A stretch of DNA of 64,000 nucleotides from Thermoclostridium sp036562185 (GTDB lineage: Bacteria; Bacillota; Clostridia; DSM-8532), in the NCBI GenBank assembly GCA_036562185.1, contig DATCKN010000039.1, positions 1 to 64,000 of the forward strand, read 5' to 3'. This document shows, piece by piece, positions 1-7,702 of the stretch; the stretch's first letter is position 1; every line of letters begins with the position of its first letter. Under the pieces are notes generated by a model that saw nothing but the letters and a program-made list of their open reading frames with translations, did not search any database and was not told the origin of the DNA. The translations under genes were made by a program, and so were the position numbers.

Positions 1-1
1 G

Positions 2-922
2 GATAAACCCGATACCCGTTTTGGCTTTGAACTTGTGAACGTAAGCGAAATAGTTAAAAATTCCGGCTTTAAGGTTTTTACCAGCGCTGTTGAAGGCGGC
101 GGAAGTGTAAGGGCGATAAACGCAAAAGGCTGTGGTGCAAAATTTTCACGGAAGGAAATCGATGCATTAACAGAGGTAACCAAGACGTACGGAGCAAAAG
201 GAATGGCCTGGATTGCCGTTGAAGAAGGTAATTTAAGGTCTTCGTTCACAAAATTCCTAACCGAGGATGAGGTAAAACAGCTTCTTGATAAAGTTCAGGC
301 AGAACCCGGAGACCTTATCTGCTTTGTGGCAGATTCTTCAAATGAAGTTGTTTTCGAGTCACTTGGGCACCTGCGCCTGGAAATTGCCCAGAAACTTAAC
401 CTGCTTGATGAAAACAAGGCAAATTTCCTTTGGGTGACCGAATTCCCTCTTCTTGAATATGATAAAGAAGAAAATCGCTGGGTTGCAAAACATCATCCGT
501 TCACAGCACCAATGGATGAGGATATTCCGTTATTGGAAACCGATCCCATAAAAGTACGTGCAAAAGCCTATGATATTGTTTTAAACGGGGTTGAACTGGG
601 TGGCGGAAGCATCCGTATCCACGATCAGGAACTCCAGAGAAAGATGTTTAAAATTATTGGTCTTTCTGAACAGGAAGCCCAGGAGAGGTTCGGCTTCCTT
701 CTGGAGGCTTTCAGATACGGAACACCGCCTCATGGCGGCCTGGCCTTTGGTTTGGACAGAATGGTTATGCTTATGGCAAAATGTGATTCAATACGCGATG
801 TTATTGCATTCCCGAAGGTTCAGAACTCCTCATGCCTTATGACAGGTGCTCCGGATTTTGTTGATGAAAAGCAACTGAAAGAATTGCACGTTCAATCGGT
901 GATAAATGATAATGAAAAATGA
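2..922 (+). CDS. aspS: Aspartyl-tRNA synthetase, C-terminal part (5' end outside window)
   Basis: Charges tRNA-Asp (or tRNA-Asx) with aspartate in the cytoplasm. The frame is open from base 2, and the residues before the first possible GTG read DKPDTRFGFEL, a conserved AspRS stretch, so the gene starts upstream of the window. About 306 residues are visible. They carry the GAD insertion domain, then the class II core: the motif 2 region near GHLRLEIAQ, the FLWVTEFPLLEY strand, HHPFTAP, GGGSIRIHD, and the motif 3 GLAFGLDRMVML near the C terminus. All look intact. The last 17 bases overlap the first possible start of lepB, so the two are probably co-transcribed. No frameshift is seen. Confidence 0.97.
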   Translation, partial: DKPDTRFGFELVNVSEIVKNSGFKVFTSAVEGGGSVRAINAKGCGAKFSRKEIDALTEVTKTYGAKGMAWIAVEEGNLRSSFTKFLTEDEVKQLLDKVQAEPGDLICFVADSSNEVVFESLGHLRLEIAQKLNLLDENKANFLWVTEFPLLEYDKEENRWVAKHHPFTAPMDEDIPLLETDPIKVRAKAYDIVLNGVELGGGSIRIHDQELQRKMFKIIGLSEQEAQERFGFLLEAFRYGTPPHGGLAFGLDRMVMLMAKCDSIRDVIAFPKVQNSSCLMTGAPDFVDEKQLKELHVQSVINDNEK

Positions 923-1457
923 TGCATTGAAGAAAGAAATAATTGACTGGCTGGTGCATATTGCACTGGCCATTGTTATAACTTTGGTAATCATAAATTA
1001 CATAGGCCAGTTTACCATGGTGAAGGGAAACTCAATGCTGCCGACATTAAAGGACAACAATATCCTGGTCATAGAAAAGCTTACACTGAGGTATGGTCAA
1101 ATTAAGCAGGGGGATATTGTTGTGGTAAAAATACCCGATTTACTAGGCAAGGGCAAAACTTATGCCGTAAAGCGGGTAATTGCAACCGAAGGTCAAAGAG
1201 TTGAGATTAAGGACGGAAAAGTCTATGTAGACGGTCAAATGCTGGACGAAAACTATACAAGCGGCGGGGATACTTTTGCAACAGGGGAATTCAGTGATAT
1301 GGTGGTCCCCGAAAACTGTATTTATGTCCTTGGCGATAACCGTCTCCCAGGAGCCAGCAAGGACAGCAGGACCTTTGGGCCGATAGATGAAAGCAAAATA
1401 GCAGGAAGAGTAATATTCAGAATCTTCCCGTTCACTGAAATAGGAAAAGTAGAATAA
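906..1457 (+). CDS. lepB: Signal peptidase I
   Basis: Membrane serine protease that removes signal peptides from exported proteins. The 183 residues have a short cytosolic N terminus, one membrane helix (about 15-33) and an extracytoplasmic catalytic domain. The nucleophile is Ser43 in GNSMLPT and the general base is Lys89 in AVKRVIATEGQ. The downstream box GDNRLPGASKDSRTFG is also present, so all S26A signature boxes are there. Length is normal for a Gram-positive type I enzyme with a single anchor. ATG codons at 906 and 912 are both possible starts; both overlap the end of aspS. It is followed directly by a hairpin with a T-run. Confidence 0.96.
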   Translation: MIMKNDALKKEIIDWLVHIALAIVITLVIINYIGQFTMVKGNSMLPTLKDNNILVIEKLTLRYGQIKQGDIVVVKIPDLLGKGKTYAVKRVIATEGQRVEIKDGKVYVDGQMLDENYTSGGDTFATGEFSDMVVPENCIYVLGDNRLPGASKDSRTFGPIDESKIAGRVIFRIFPFTEIGKVE

Positions 1458-1470
1458 CCAAAGAAATACA

Positions 1471-1516
1471 AAGGGACAGGGACTGGGCATGATGCGCAGA
1501 TCCCTGTCCTTTTTTA
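1471..1516 (+). terminator. Hairpin with T-run after lepB; copy 1 of a GGGACAGGG inverted repeat
   Basis: AGGGACAGGGA (1472-1482) pairs with TCCCTGTCCT (1501-1510) with one bulged G, followed by a T-run. It should terminate aspS-lepB transcription. The arm sequence recurs at 3321-3370. Confidence 0.75.
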
Positions 1517-1579
1517 TCTGTTCTTATTGTGAACATAACATAATGTGGCAGAATTAATATATAAAGGAGGTAATTACCA

Positions 1580-1792
1580 TTGCTGCAATTATCCTTAAGA
1601 GATGTTATCAAAACTTACAGTGGTAATATTCACGCGCTAAAAAACTTCAGAATTGACATCACCACGGAATTCTCGGGCTGTTGGGGCCAAATGGGGCGGG
1701 AAAGTCCACTCTTGTTAAAATCGGAAAAGACAAGGGGTCAGAGGTGTTTTTTGGCTTTTATTCGTCTGTTTTCCATACAATTGCTTTATTAG
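1580..1792 (+). pseudogene. ABC transporter ATP-binding subunit, frameshifted and truncated remnant
   Basis: A good ribosome site (AAGGAGG, 1564-1570) precedes a TTG start. The first 30 or so residues (LSLRDVIKTYSGNIHALKNF) are the typical N terminus of an ABC ATPase. The reading frame then slips. From base 1675 a different frame reads GLLGPNGAGKSTLVKI, a perfect Walker A region. Homology stops just after it, near 1728. Signature, Walker B and H-loop are all absent, and no permease follows. The original frame runs on to a stop at 1792 as nonsense. The remnant is thus the first 50 codons of a transporter gene, disabled by an indel between about 1660 and 1675 and by loss of the rest. Confidence 0.8.
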
Positions 1793-1863
1793 GTAATATT
1801 ATGATATAATATTATATATTAACATGTTAACATTATAAGTAAGGAGAGATTACTATTAAATCA

Positions 1864-3321
1864 TTGGGGAAGACAGATTCGGCATGCCGTGCTGCTGATA
1901 TTTTCTTAAAATTTATAATACTGTGTGCTATATTATTGTCAGTTATTGTTCTGTACCAAAATATTGAAGTTGTCATAACAGCCGGTACATTGATTGTATT
2001 CGCATATCTGGCTATAATCACCGCCGTTATTGGATTCATGCTCTATTTGGCGAAATTCAATATGCCCGAAAAACTGTACATAATGTCAATACTGATTATC
2101 AGCCTTATCCCCCGCTTATGTTTTATCATACTCGTACAAACACCTGTAAGCGGTGATTTTTTATTAATGTATAATGCGGCAGAAGGTATAATTTCAGGGG
2201 ATCGAACCTGGATTGATATTCCGTTCTTTTCAAACTGGGGCTATCTGATTCCTTTTGTCTATTATGAAGCCTTAATTCTAAAACTGTTTGGAGCAGATTC
2301 TGCATTAAAATTATTGAATGTAGCTTTTATGGTTATTACGAATCTGATGATTTACCTGCTAGCCAGGGAATGCACCAATTCCCGTGCTGCATTTATCTCT
2401 GCGGTCCTATATTCAGTCTATCCTGCTCCGATCTTGCTTTCTTCTGTTCTTACCAATCAGCACATATCTCTTATGTTTTTTTTGTTAAGTATGTATTTCT
2501 ACCTTGTGAACCGATCCTGGGCCGGTGTACTGCTCTCAGGCCTGTTTTTATTCCTGGGAAATCTGATGCGTCCCGAAGCGGTTTTGATACTTGCTGCGAT
2601 GATTGTCCATACTTTATTAAGCCTTTGTGCTGATTTCAATGTAAAGGTTGCTTTATCAAAAATGCTTTTAATATTAGTTGTTTTTGTAGTTCTTACGGGG
2701 CTTTCCTCTGTATTGTTTAAAGCTACGGGTGCCGCGCCTTACGGCATTTCGAACAACTGCCCTGAATGGAAGTTTGTATTGGGTTTGGATACCGGGTCAA
2801 ACGGAACATATACTGATAAGAATTCTTACATAATATCAATTAAAGACCCGAATCAGCGGTTTAATGAAGCAAAAAAATTAATATCCGCTTCACTCAGGGA
2901 ATGTAAAAACATACCTTTGTTTTTATGGGAAAAGACTAAATCTATGTGGGCCAACATGGAAAGCGCTTCATGGTCGTTAATGCACATACAGAAGGACAGG
3001 CCTTTTTGGGAAAAAACCGGCGATCTTACATACGAACAAGCTATTAACCATATTATATACTTTGATAAATCCATATACATACTATTGCATATTTTATTTA
3101 CTGCAGCCTGTATTCTCCTGTGGATGCCCCCGGTTTCAGCGAAACACAGGGCTTGTTTCTTTATTGCTTTGGTTCTGGTAAACTACATGACATATGTTTT
3201 TATAGAAATTCAGACGCGTTACAGGTATTTTATAATGCCTTCGTTCTTTATTGCTGCTTCTGTGGTATATGAACTGATAACCAAGTATATAGGGAAAGGG
3301 ACATTGGAAAATAAAAACTAA
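1864..3321 (+). CDS. GT39/PMT-like membrane glycosyltransferase
   Basis: Polytopic membrane protein of about 485 residues with roughly ten hydrophobic helices. An extracytoplasmic loop carries an acidic/aromatic cluster (SGDFLLMYNAAEGI, then FFSNWGYLIPFVYYEALILKLFG). This layout is typical of the GT39/ArnT-like superfamily, which moves sugars from polyprenyl-phosphate donors onto proteins or envelope polymers outside the membrane. The acceptor cannot be told. The start is uncertain: TTG at 1864 lies 15 bases from the AAGGAGAG site (1841-1848), while an in-frame ATT at 1855 has better spacing. There is no ATG near. The gene stands alone between an ABC pseudogene and a hairpin that overlaps its stop codon, and may have been acquired. 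Confidence 0.75.
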   Translation: MGKTDSACRAADIFLKFIILCAILLSVIVLYQNIEVVITAGTLIVFAYLAIITAVIGFMLYLAKFNMPEKLYIMSILIISLIPRLCFIILVQTPVSGDFLLMYNAAEGIISGDRTWIDIPFFSNWGYLIPFVYYEALILKLFGADSALKLLNVAFMVITNLMIYLLARECTNSRAAFISAVLYSVYPAPILLSSVLTNQHISLMFFLLSMYFYLVNRSWAGVLLSGLFLFLGNLMRPEAVLILAAMIVHTLLSLCADFNVKVALSKMLLILVVFVVLTGLSSVLFKATGAAPYGISNNCPEWKFVLGLDTGSNGTYTDKNSYIISIKDPNQRFNEAKKLISASLRECKNIPLFLWEKTKSMWANMESASWSLMHIQKDRPFWEKTGDLTYEQAINHIIYFDKSIYILLHILFTAACILLWMPPVSAKHRACFFIALVLVNYMTYVFIEIQTRYRYFIMPSFFIAASVVYELITKYIGKGTLENKN

Positions 3322-3370
3322 GGGACAGGGGCTTTGCGGTTAACTGCTGTCAGCGAAAGTCCCTGTCCCT
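3321..3370. repeat. GGGACAGGG inverted repeat, copy 2
   Basis: AGGGACAGGG (3321-3330) and CCCTGTCCCT (3361-3370) form a perfect 10-bp stem around a 30-base loop. The stem is the same as in the hairpin at 1471-1516. The left arm begins in the stop codon of the preceding gene. There is no T-run, so it is a dispersed palindromic repeat more than a classical terminator, although it lies between convergent genes. Confidence 0.7.
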
Positions 3371-3388
3371 TGCCGTAAGCCAGGAGCA

Positions 3389-5278
3389 TTAAGACAATTC
3401 AAACATGCCTGTGTATAGCTGATAATATCTTCCGTGTTGTTCAATTAGTTCTTCATGGCTGCCGCGTTCTATGATTTCGCCGTTTTCAATAACCATAATA
3501 GCGTTGGCATTCCTAACGGTGGATAGCCTATGGGCAATAACAAACACGGTTCTTCCTTCCATAAGCCGGTCCATACCTTTTTCAATAAGCGCTTCTGTTC
3601 TGGTGTCTATCGAACTGGTTGCTTCATCCAGGATTAGAACCGGCGGATCTGCAACAGCGGCCCGTGCTATTGCGAGCAACTGCCTTTGTCCCTGGCTTAA
3701 GTTCATTCCGTCAGCAGTTATCATAGTGTTATAGCCATCAGGAAGGTGCCTTATGAATGAGTCGGCATTCGCGAACCTGGCTGCTTCTATAACCTCTTCG
3801 TCCGTCGCATCAAGCCGGCCATAACGGATATTTTCCATTACAGTACCCGAAAAAAGATGTGTATCCTGCAGTACCATTGACAAAGAACGTCTTAAATCGG
3901 CCTTTTTTATATTTTTAATATTTATGCCGTCGTATAAAATTTCGCCGTCGGAAATATCGTAAAACCGGTTAATAAGGTTTGTTATGGTGGTTTTGCCCGC
4001 TCCGGTTGATCCGACAAATGCAATTTTCTGCCCCGGTTTTGCATACAGGGTAATTCCTTTTAATACCGTTTTGTTCTCTTCGTACCCAAAAACAACATTT
4101 GAAAAACGTATATCTCCTTTTAGCTGGATATACTTCACATGGTCGCCGTCAGGAACTTTCCATGCCCATAAGCCGGTACGGCGGTTCGCCTCTGTAAGTT
4201 TGCCTTTTGAATCTATCTCGGCGTTTACCAGGGTTACATTGCCGTCGTCTGTTTCCGGCTTTACATCAAGCAGGTCAAATATACGTTCTGCACCCGCTAA
4301 AGCCATCAGGATGGTATTGAACTGTTCGGACATTAGTGTGATAGGCTGGGAAAATGAACGGGTGTATTGCAGGAAAGATGCCAATGAGCCTAAATCAAAT
4401 CCGGTTGTTATTGCCAGAATCGCACCTATAATGGCAGTGATGGAATAATGGATGTATGACAGATTACCCATTATAGGCCTTAGCATGCCTGAGAAGGAGT
4501 GCGCCCCTTTTGATGCTTCAAACAGTTCTTCATTAAGTTTGTCGAACTCGTCTTTTGATTTAGCCTCATGATTGAATACTTTCACAACTTTTTGGCCTTC
4601 TATCATTTCTTCAATATATCCGTTAACTTTGCCGATGGCGATCTGCTGTTCCCTGAAATATTTGCCGCTCTGGGCTCCAAGCTTTTTAATCGCGAATATC
4701 ATTAAAAACAGCATACCAACAACTACAAGGGTCAAAACCGGGCTTAAAACAAGCATGGCAATGAATACACCTATAACGGTAATGCCTGAAGAAAACAGCT
4801 GCACAAAACTTTGGGAGAGCATGTTCCTGAGAGCATCAATATCGTTTGTATAACGGCTCATCAGCTCGCCGTGGGTATGCGTATCAAAATACTTGATTGG
4901 CAGGGCTTGCATATGCTTGAACATATCGGTACGCATTTTATACAATGTTCCTGTTGAAATATTAAGCATAAGACGGTTATACCCATATGTTGCAGCAGCA
5001 CCGGCTGTATAGATTACTGCCATTATTCCTATAACTCTGAGAAAATTTGAAAGATCGGGGTTTTGCTGCCCAATAAAGGGAACAATATAGTCGTTAAACA
5101 GCGGCTTCAAAAAGTACGTACCGGCAATAGAAGCCCCGGAACTTACCAAAACAAGCAACATAACAAGTGTAAGCTGAATTTTGTAAGGTTTCATATATTC
5201 CAATATTCGCTTGATTACCCTTTTTGTATCCCTTGGCTTTAAGGCATGACCATGCTTAATGTTTCTAGGCCCCGGCAT
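3389..5278 (-). CDS. Heterodimeric ABC exporter subunit with the catalytic (canonical) Walker B
   Basis: Half-transporter of 629 residues: six membrane helices followed by a nucleotide-binding domain. It has Walker A GSTGAGKTT, signature LSQGQRQLL, Walker B LILDEATSSID with the catalytic glutamate, and H-loop IAHRLSTV. The LSQGQ signature in place of LSGGQ is usual for the BmrD/LmrD-type half, which pairs with a partner whose Walker B is degenerate, as the neighbour's is. I chose ATG at 5278 over a longer frame to 5329. It has a GGGGG ribosome site nine bases upstream, and MPGPRNIKHG is a typical start of this family. It overlaps the stop of the upstream partner by 14 bases, implying translational coupling. 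The likely role is export of drugs, lipids or peptides. Confidence 0.93.
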   Translation of the reverse strand: MPGPRNIKHGHALKPRDTKRVIKRILEYMKPYKIQLTLVMLLVLVSSGASIAGTYFLKPLFNDYIVPFIGQQNPDLSNFLRVIGIMAVIYTAGAAATYGYNRLMLNISTGTLYKMRTDMFKHMQALPIKYFDTHTHGELMSRYTNDIDALRNMLSQSFVQLFSSGITVIGVFIAMLVLSPVLTLVVVGMLFLMIFAIKKLGAQSGKYFREQQIAIGKVNGYIEEMIEGQKVVKVFNHEAKSKDEFDKLNEELFEASKGAHSFSGMLRPIMGNLSYIHYSITAIIGAILAITTGFDLGSLASFLQYTRSFSQPITLMSEQFNTILMALAGAERIFDLLDVKPETDDGNVTLVNAEIDSKGKLTEANRRTGLWAWKVPDGDHVKYIQLKGDIRFSNVVFGYEENKTVLKGITLYAKPGQKIAFVGSTGAGKTTITNLINRFYDISDGEILYDGINIKNIKKADLRRSLSMVLQDTHLFSGTVMENIRYGRLDATDEEVIEAARFANADSFIRHLPDGYNTMITADGMNLSQGQRQLLAIARAAVADPPVLILDEATSSIDTRTEALIEKGMDRLMEGRTVFVIAHRLSTVRNANAIMVIENGEIIERGSHEELIEQHGRYYQLYTGMFELS

Positions 5279-7037
5279 TTTCAACAACCCCCTTTTGCTG
5301 TGATTCGTAAACTTCCCTGTAAATTGCATTGTTCATAAGAAGCTCTTCATGAGTTCCTATTGCGTTAATCTTACCGTCATCCATGACAATAATCTTATCA
5401 GCGTCAATTACCGAAGCAATACGCTGGGCAATAATAATTGTGGTTATTTTTTCAGACTGCAGGTTTTTGTATATCCTTGTGAACAAATCCTCGCTCCTGA
5501 GTGCAGCCCGGATTCTGCTGTCGGTTGCCGTATCAACCGCACTTGTACTGTCATCAAGTATTATGATTTTTGGCCTTTTAAGCAGTGCCCGCGCAATGCA
5601 AAGACGCTGTTTTTGTCCACCCGAAACATTTACACCTCCCTGGCCAAGTACAGTATTATAACCGTCAGGGAAGGACATGATGAAATCATGAGCCTGTGCA
5701 ATTTTGCATGCTTCGATAATTTCTTCGTCAGTGGCATTTTCATTTCCCCATTTAAGATTTTCCTTGATGGTACCCGAGAATAAAACATTTTTCTGAAGAA
5801 CCACAGCCACCGCGTCACGCAGGTGGGAGATGCTGTAGTCGCGGACATCCACACCTCCTACAGTTACACTTCCTTCTGTTACGTCATACAGCCTGGGAAT
5901 GAGCTGTACCAGAGTTGTTTTGCCTGAACCCGTTCCACCTATGATTCCCACTGTTTCACCCGGTTTTATATTAAGGTTTATGTTTTCAAGCACCATGGTT
6001 CCATCTTTCCCCACATAACTGAAGGAAACATTATTAAAAGATACCGAGCCGTCTTTTATTTCAGTAATTCTATTTTCTTTTTCCACGATGTCAATTTTCT
6101 CATCAAATACTTCATTAATTCGCATTAATGAAGCACGGGTCAGAACAAACATTACAAATATCATGCCTATCATCATCAGTGACATAAGGATTTGGCTTAT
6201 ATAGCTTATGAACCCCATCAGCTGGCCTGATTGCATATCGCCCGAGATGATGAGATTTCCGCCAAACCATGCTACCGCAAGCATACAGCCATACATAATG
6301 AACTGCATGATCGGCATGTTCCATAAAACGATTTTCTCTGCCTTTATCTGTGTCTGGCGCACCTGATCTGCTATATCGCAGAATTTTTCATTTTCATAGT
6401 CCCCGCGTACAAATGCTTTTACAACACGTATTCCGATCAGGTTTTCCTGGATTATTGCATTCAGCTTGTCATATTTCTGTAGCATTATTTTAAATCGTGG
6501 ATAAGCATTCTTTGCTATTATATATAACGATAAAGCAAGTATGGGTATTGCAAACAGGAAAATGGCAGAAAGCCTTGCATTCAATGACACTGCCATAACA
6601 GTTGCCATAACAAGCATCATTGGAGCACGAATCATCATGCGAATCATCATCATAAAAGTCATCTGGGCGTTGCTGACATCGGTTGTCAGTCTTGTAATAA
6701 GTGAAGCCGTACTGAACTTATCTATGTTTGAGAATGAAAAATCCTGTATTTTATAAAACAAGCCCCGCCTGACTTCCTTTGCAAAGCCCGTAGCGGCTAC
6801 AGAGGCAAGACGGGCAGCCAGTGCTCCGAAAAACAACGAAAAAACGGCCATCAGGATCATAAGGATGCCCATTTTGGTAATATAATTCAAATCCTTATTC
6901 AGAATTCCTATGTCCACAATTTTAGCCATAATACGTGGAATATTAACTTCAAGTATAACTTCGCAAATAATGCTCAATGGTGCAAGAACAGCATATACCC
7001 AGTATTTTTTCGCAAAAGGAAGCAGTTTTCTAATCAT
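5265..7037 (-). CDS. Heterodimeric ABC exporter subunit with a degenerate ATP site
   Basis: Half-transporter of 590 residues, an ABC transmembrane domain (about 15-300) followed by an NBD. Walker A is GGTGSGKTT and the signature is a canonical VSGGQKQRL. After Walker B comes ILDDSTSAVD, with Asp in place of the catalytic Glu, and the H-loop reads IAQRIASV, with Gln in place of His. These substitutions mark the BmrC/LmrC/TM287-type half of heterodimeric exporters, in which one of the two ATP sites hydrolyses poorly. The ATG at 7037 has an AGAAGGA ribosome site. It is the first gene of a two-gene operon with the partner at 3389-5278, and sits behind a leader of about 400 bases. Confidence 0.94.
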   Translation of the reverse strand: MIRKLLPFAKKYWVYAVLAPLSIICEVILEVNIPRIMAKIVDIGILNKDLNYITKMGILMILMAVFSLFFGALAARLASVAATGFAKEVRRGLFYKIQDFSFSNIDKFSTASLITRLTTDVSNAQMTFMMMIRMMIRAPMMLVMATVMAVSLNARLSAIFLFAIPILALSLYIIAKNAYPRFKIMLQKYDKLNAIIQENLIGIRVVKAFVRGDYENEKFCDIADQVRQTQIKAEKIVLWNMPIMQFIMYGCMLAVAWFGGNLIISGDMQSGQLMGFISYISQILMSLMMIGMIFVMFVLTRASLMRINEVFDEKIDIVEKENRITEIKDGSVSFNNVSFSYVGKDGTMVLENINLNIKPGETVGIIGGTGSGKTTLVQLIPRLYDVTEGSVTVGGVDVRDYSISHLRDAVAVVLQKNVLFSGTIKENLKWGNENATDEEIIEACKIAQAHDFIMSFPDGYNTVLGQGGVNVSGGQKQRLCIARALLKRPKIIILDDSTSAVDTATDSRIRAALRSEDLFTRIYKNLQSEKITTIIIAQRIASVIDADKIIVMDDGKINAIGTHEELLMNNAIYREVYESQQKGVVENAGA

Positions 7038-7063
7038 GTGTATATTCCTTCTTTCTTTCAGTT

Positions 7064-7264
7064 TTAACTCTTTGCGCAGTGCAATTGTTCAGAGGAAATA
7101 CATGATATCGGAATTTGAAAAGCACTACGTTTATTTTTCCTGGCGTATCCAAACAAATGAAGCTGACATGGGCGCAGCGGAAAATCCGTTGCAACGTTTC
7201 GGCGGGTTATCCGTCTTACAACATGAGAAGTATCCAAACGGTGAGCAATTTCTTGGCACTGCAT
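7064..7264 (-). CDS. Small ORF in the leader of the ABC operon (possible leader peptide)
   Basis: A 66-codon frame opens with ATG at 7264 behind an excellent ribosome site (AAAGGAGG, spacing about seven) and ends 26 bases before the exporter start. The product (MQCQEIAHRLDTSHVV...) is rich in Arg, His and Cys and matches no family I know. A short translated ORF ahead of a heterodimeric multidrug exporter recalls the bmrB leader peptide of Bacillus subtilis bmrCD, which works by ribosome-dependent attenuation. No clear terminator/antiterminator pair is visible, so the role is conjecture. It may also be a non-coding leader or a decayed regulator gene. Confidence 0.35.
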   Translation of the reverse strand: MQCQEIAHRLDTSHVVRRITRRNVATDFPLRPCQLHLFGYARKNKRSAFQIPISCISSEQLHCAKS

Positions 7265-7452
7265 GTCAAGACCTCCTTTCCGGGTTCAGTTTCAGAACGG
7301 TATCCTGGTTGATATATAGTTTTAGCTGCCAGCCCATTATATAAACAGCTAAAGAAACAGCCCGGCAAATACCAAAACGCTGTCAGGCCAACAGTAAATG
7401 GTGCGGTAGGAACTTTTCTGAGTTTTGCTGCAGTAAACCGTCTAATTTAAGT

Positions 7453-7482
7453 ATTATAATATCCGGAAATATTTGGTGTCAA
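7453..7482 (-). promoter_or_regulatory. Sigma-A promoter of the ABC exporter operon
   Basis: On the minus strand TTGACA (7477-7482) and TATAAT (7453-7458) are both perfect, with an 18-base spacer. The predicted start near 7446 leaves a leader of about 400 bases before the exporter gene. Confidence 0.7.
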
Positions 7483-7630
7483 TAAGCGAGTGACGGAAGG
7501 AACAGACCTTGCACTTTTTCCACAACCATAGTTTTTTTTCCCGCATGTAGGAATTGAATTATCTATTAAACCCGTGCTTTATTCAGCAGGGAAGCTCTTT
7601 TTATTGCACATCATGTAAATTTGTGCCGGT

Positions 7631-7659
7631 TTGTAATAGTAATGCTCATGTGATAAAAT
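7631..7659 (+). promoter_or_regulatory. Putative promoter of polC
   Basis: TTGTAA (7631-7636), a 17-base spacer and TAAAAT (7654-7659) lie 44 bases ahead of the polC start. The leader is short. Confidence 0.45.
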
Positions 7660-7702
7660 AGAAGGTAAAAGTTATCAAGAAATTTCTTACGAGGGATACT
7701 GC

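Noticed and set aside
5349..5783. Plus-strand ORFs opposite the ABC exporter genes
   Set aside because: They mirror the coding pattern of the intact minus-strand genes and have no ribosome sites or family features.
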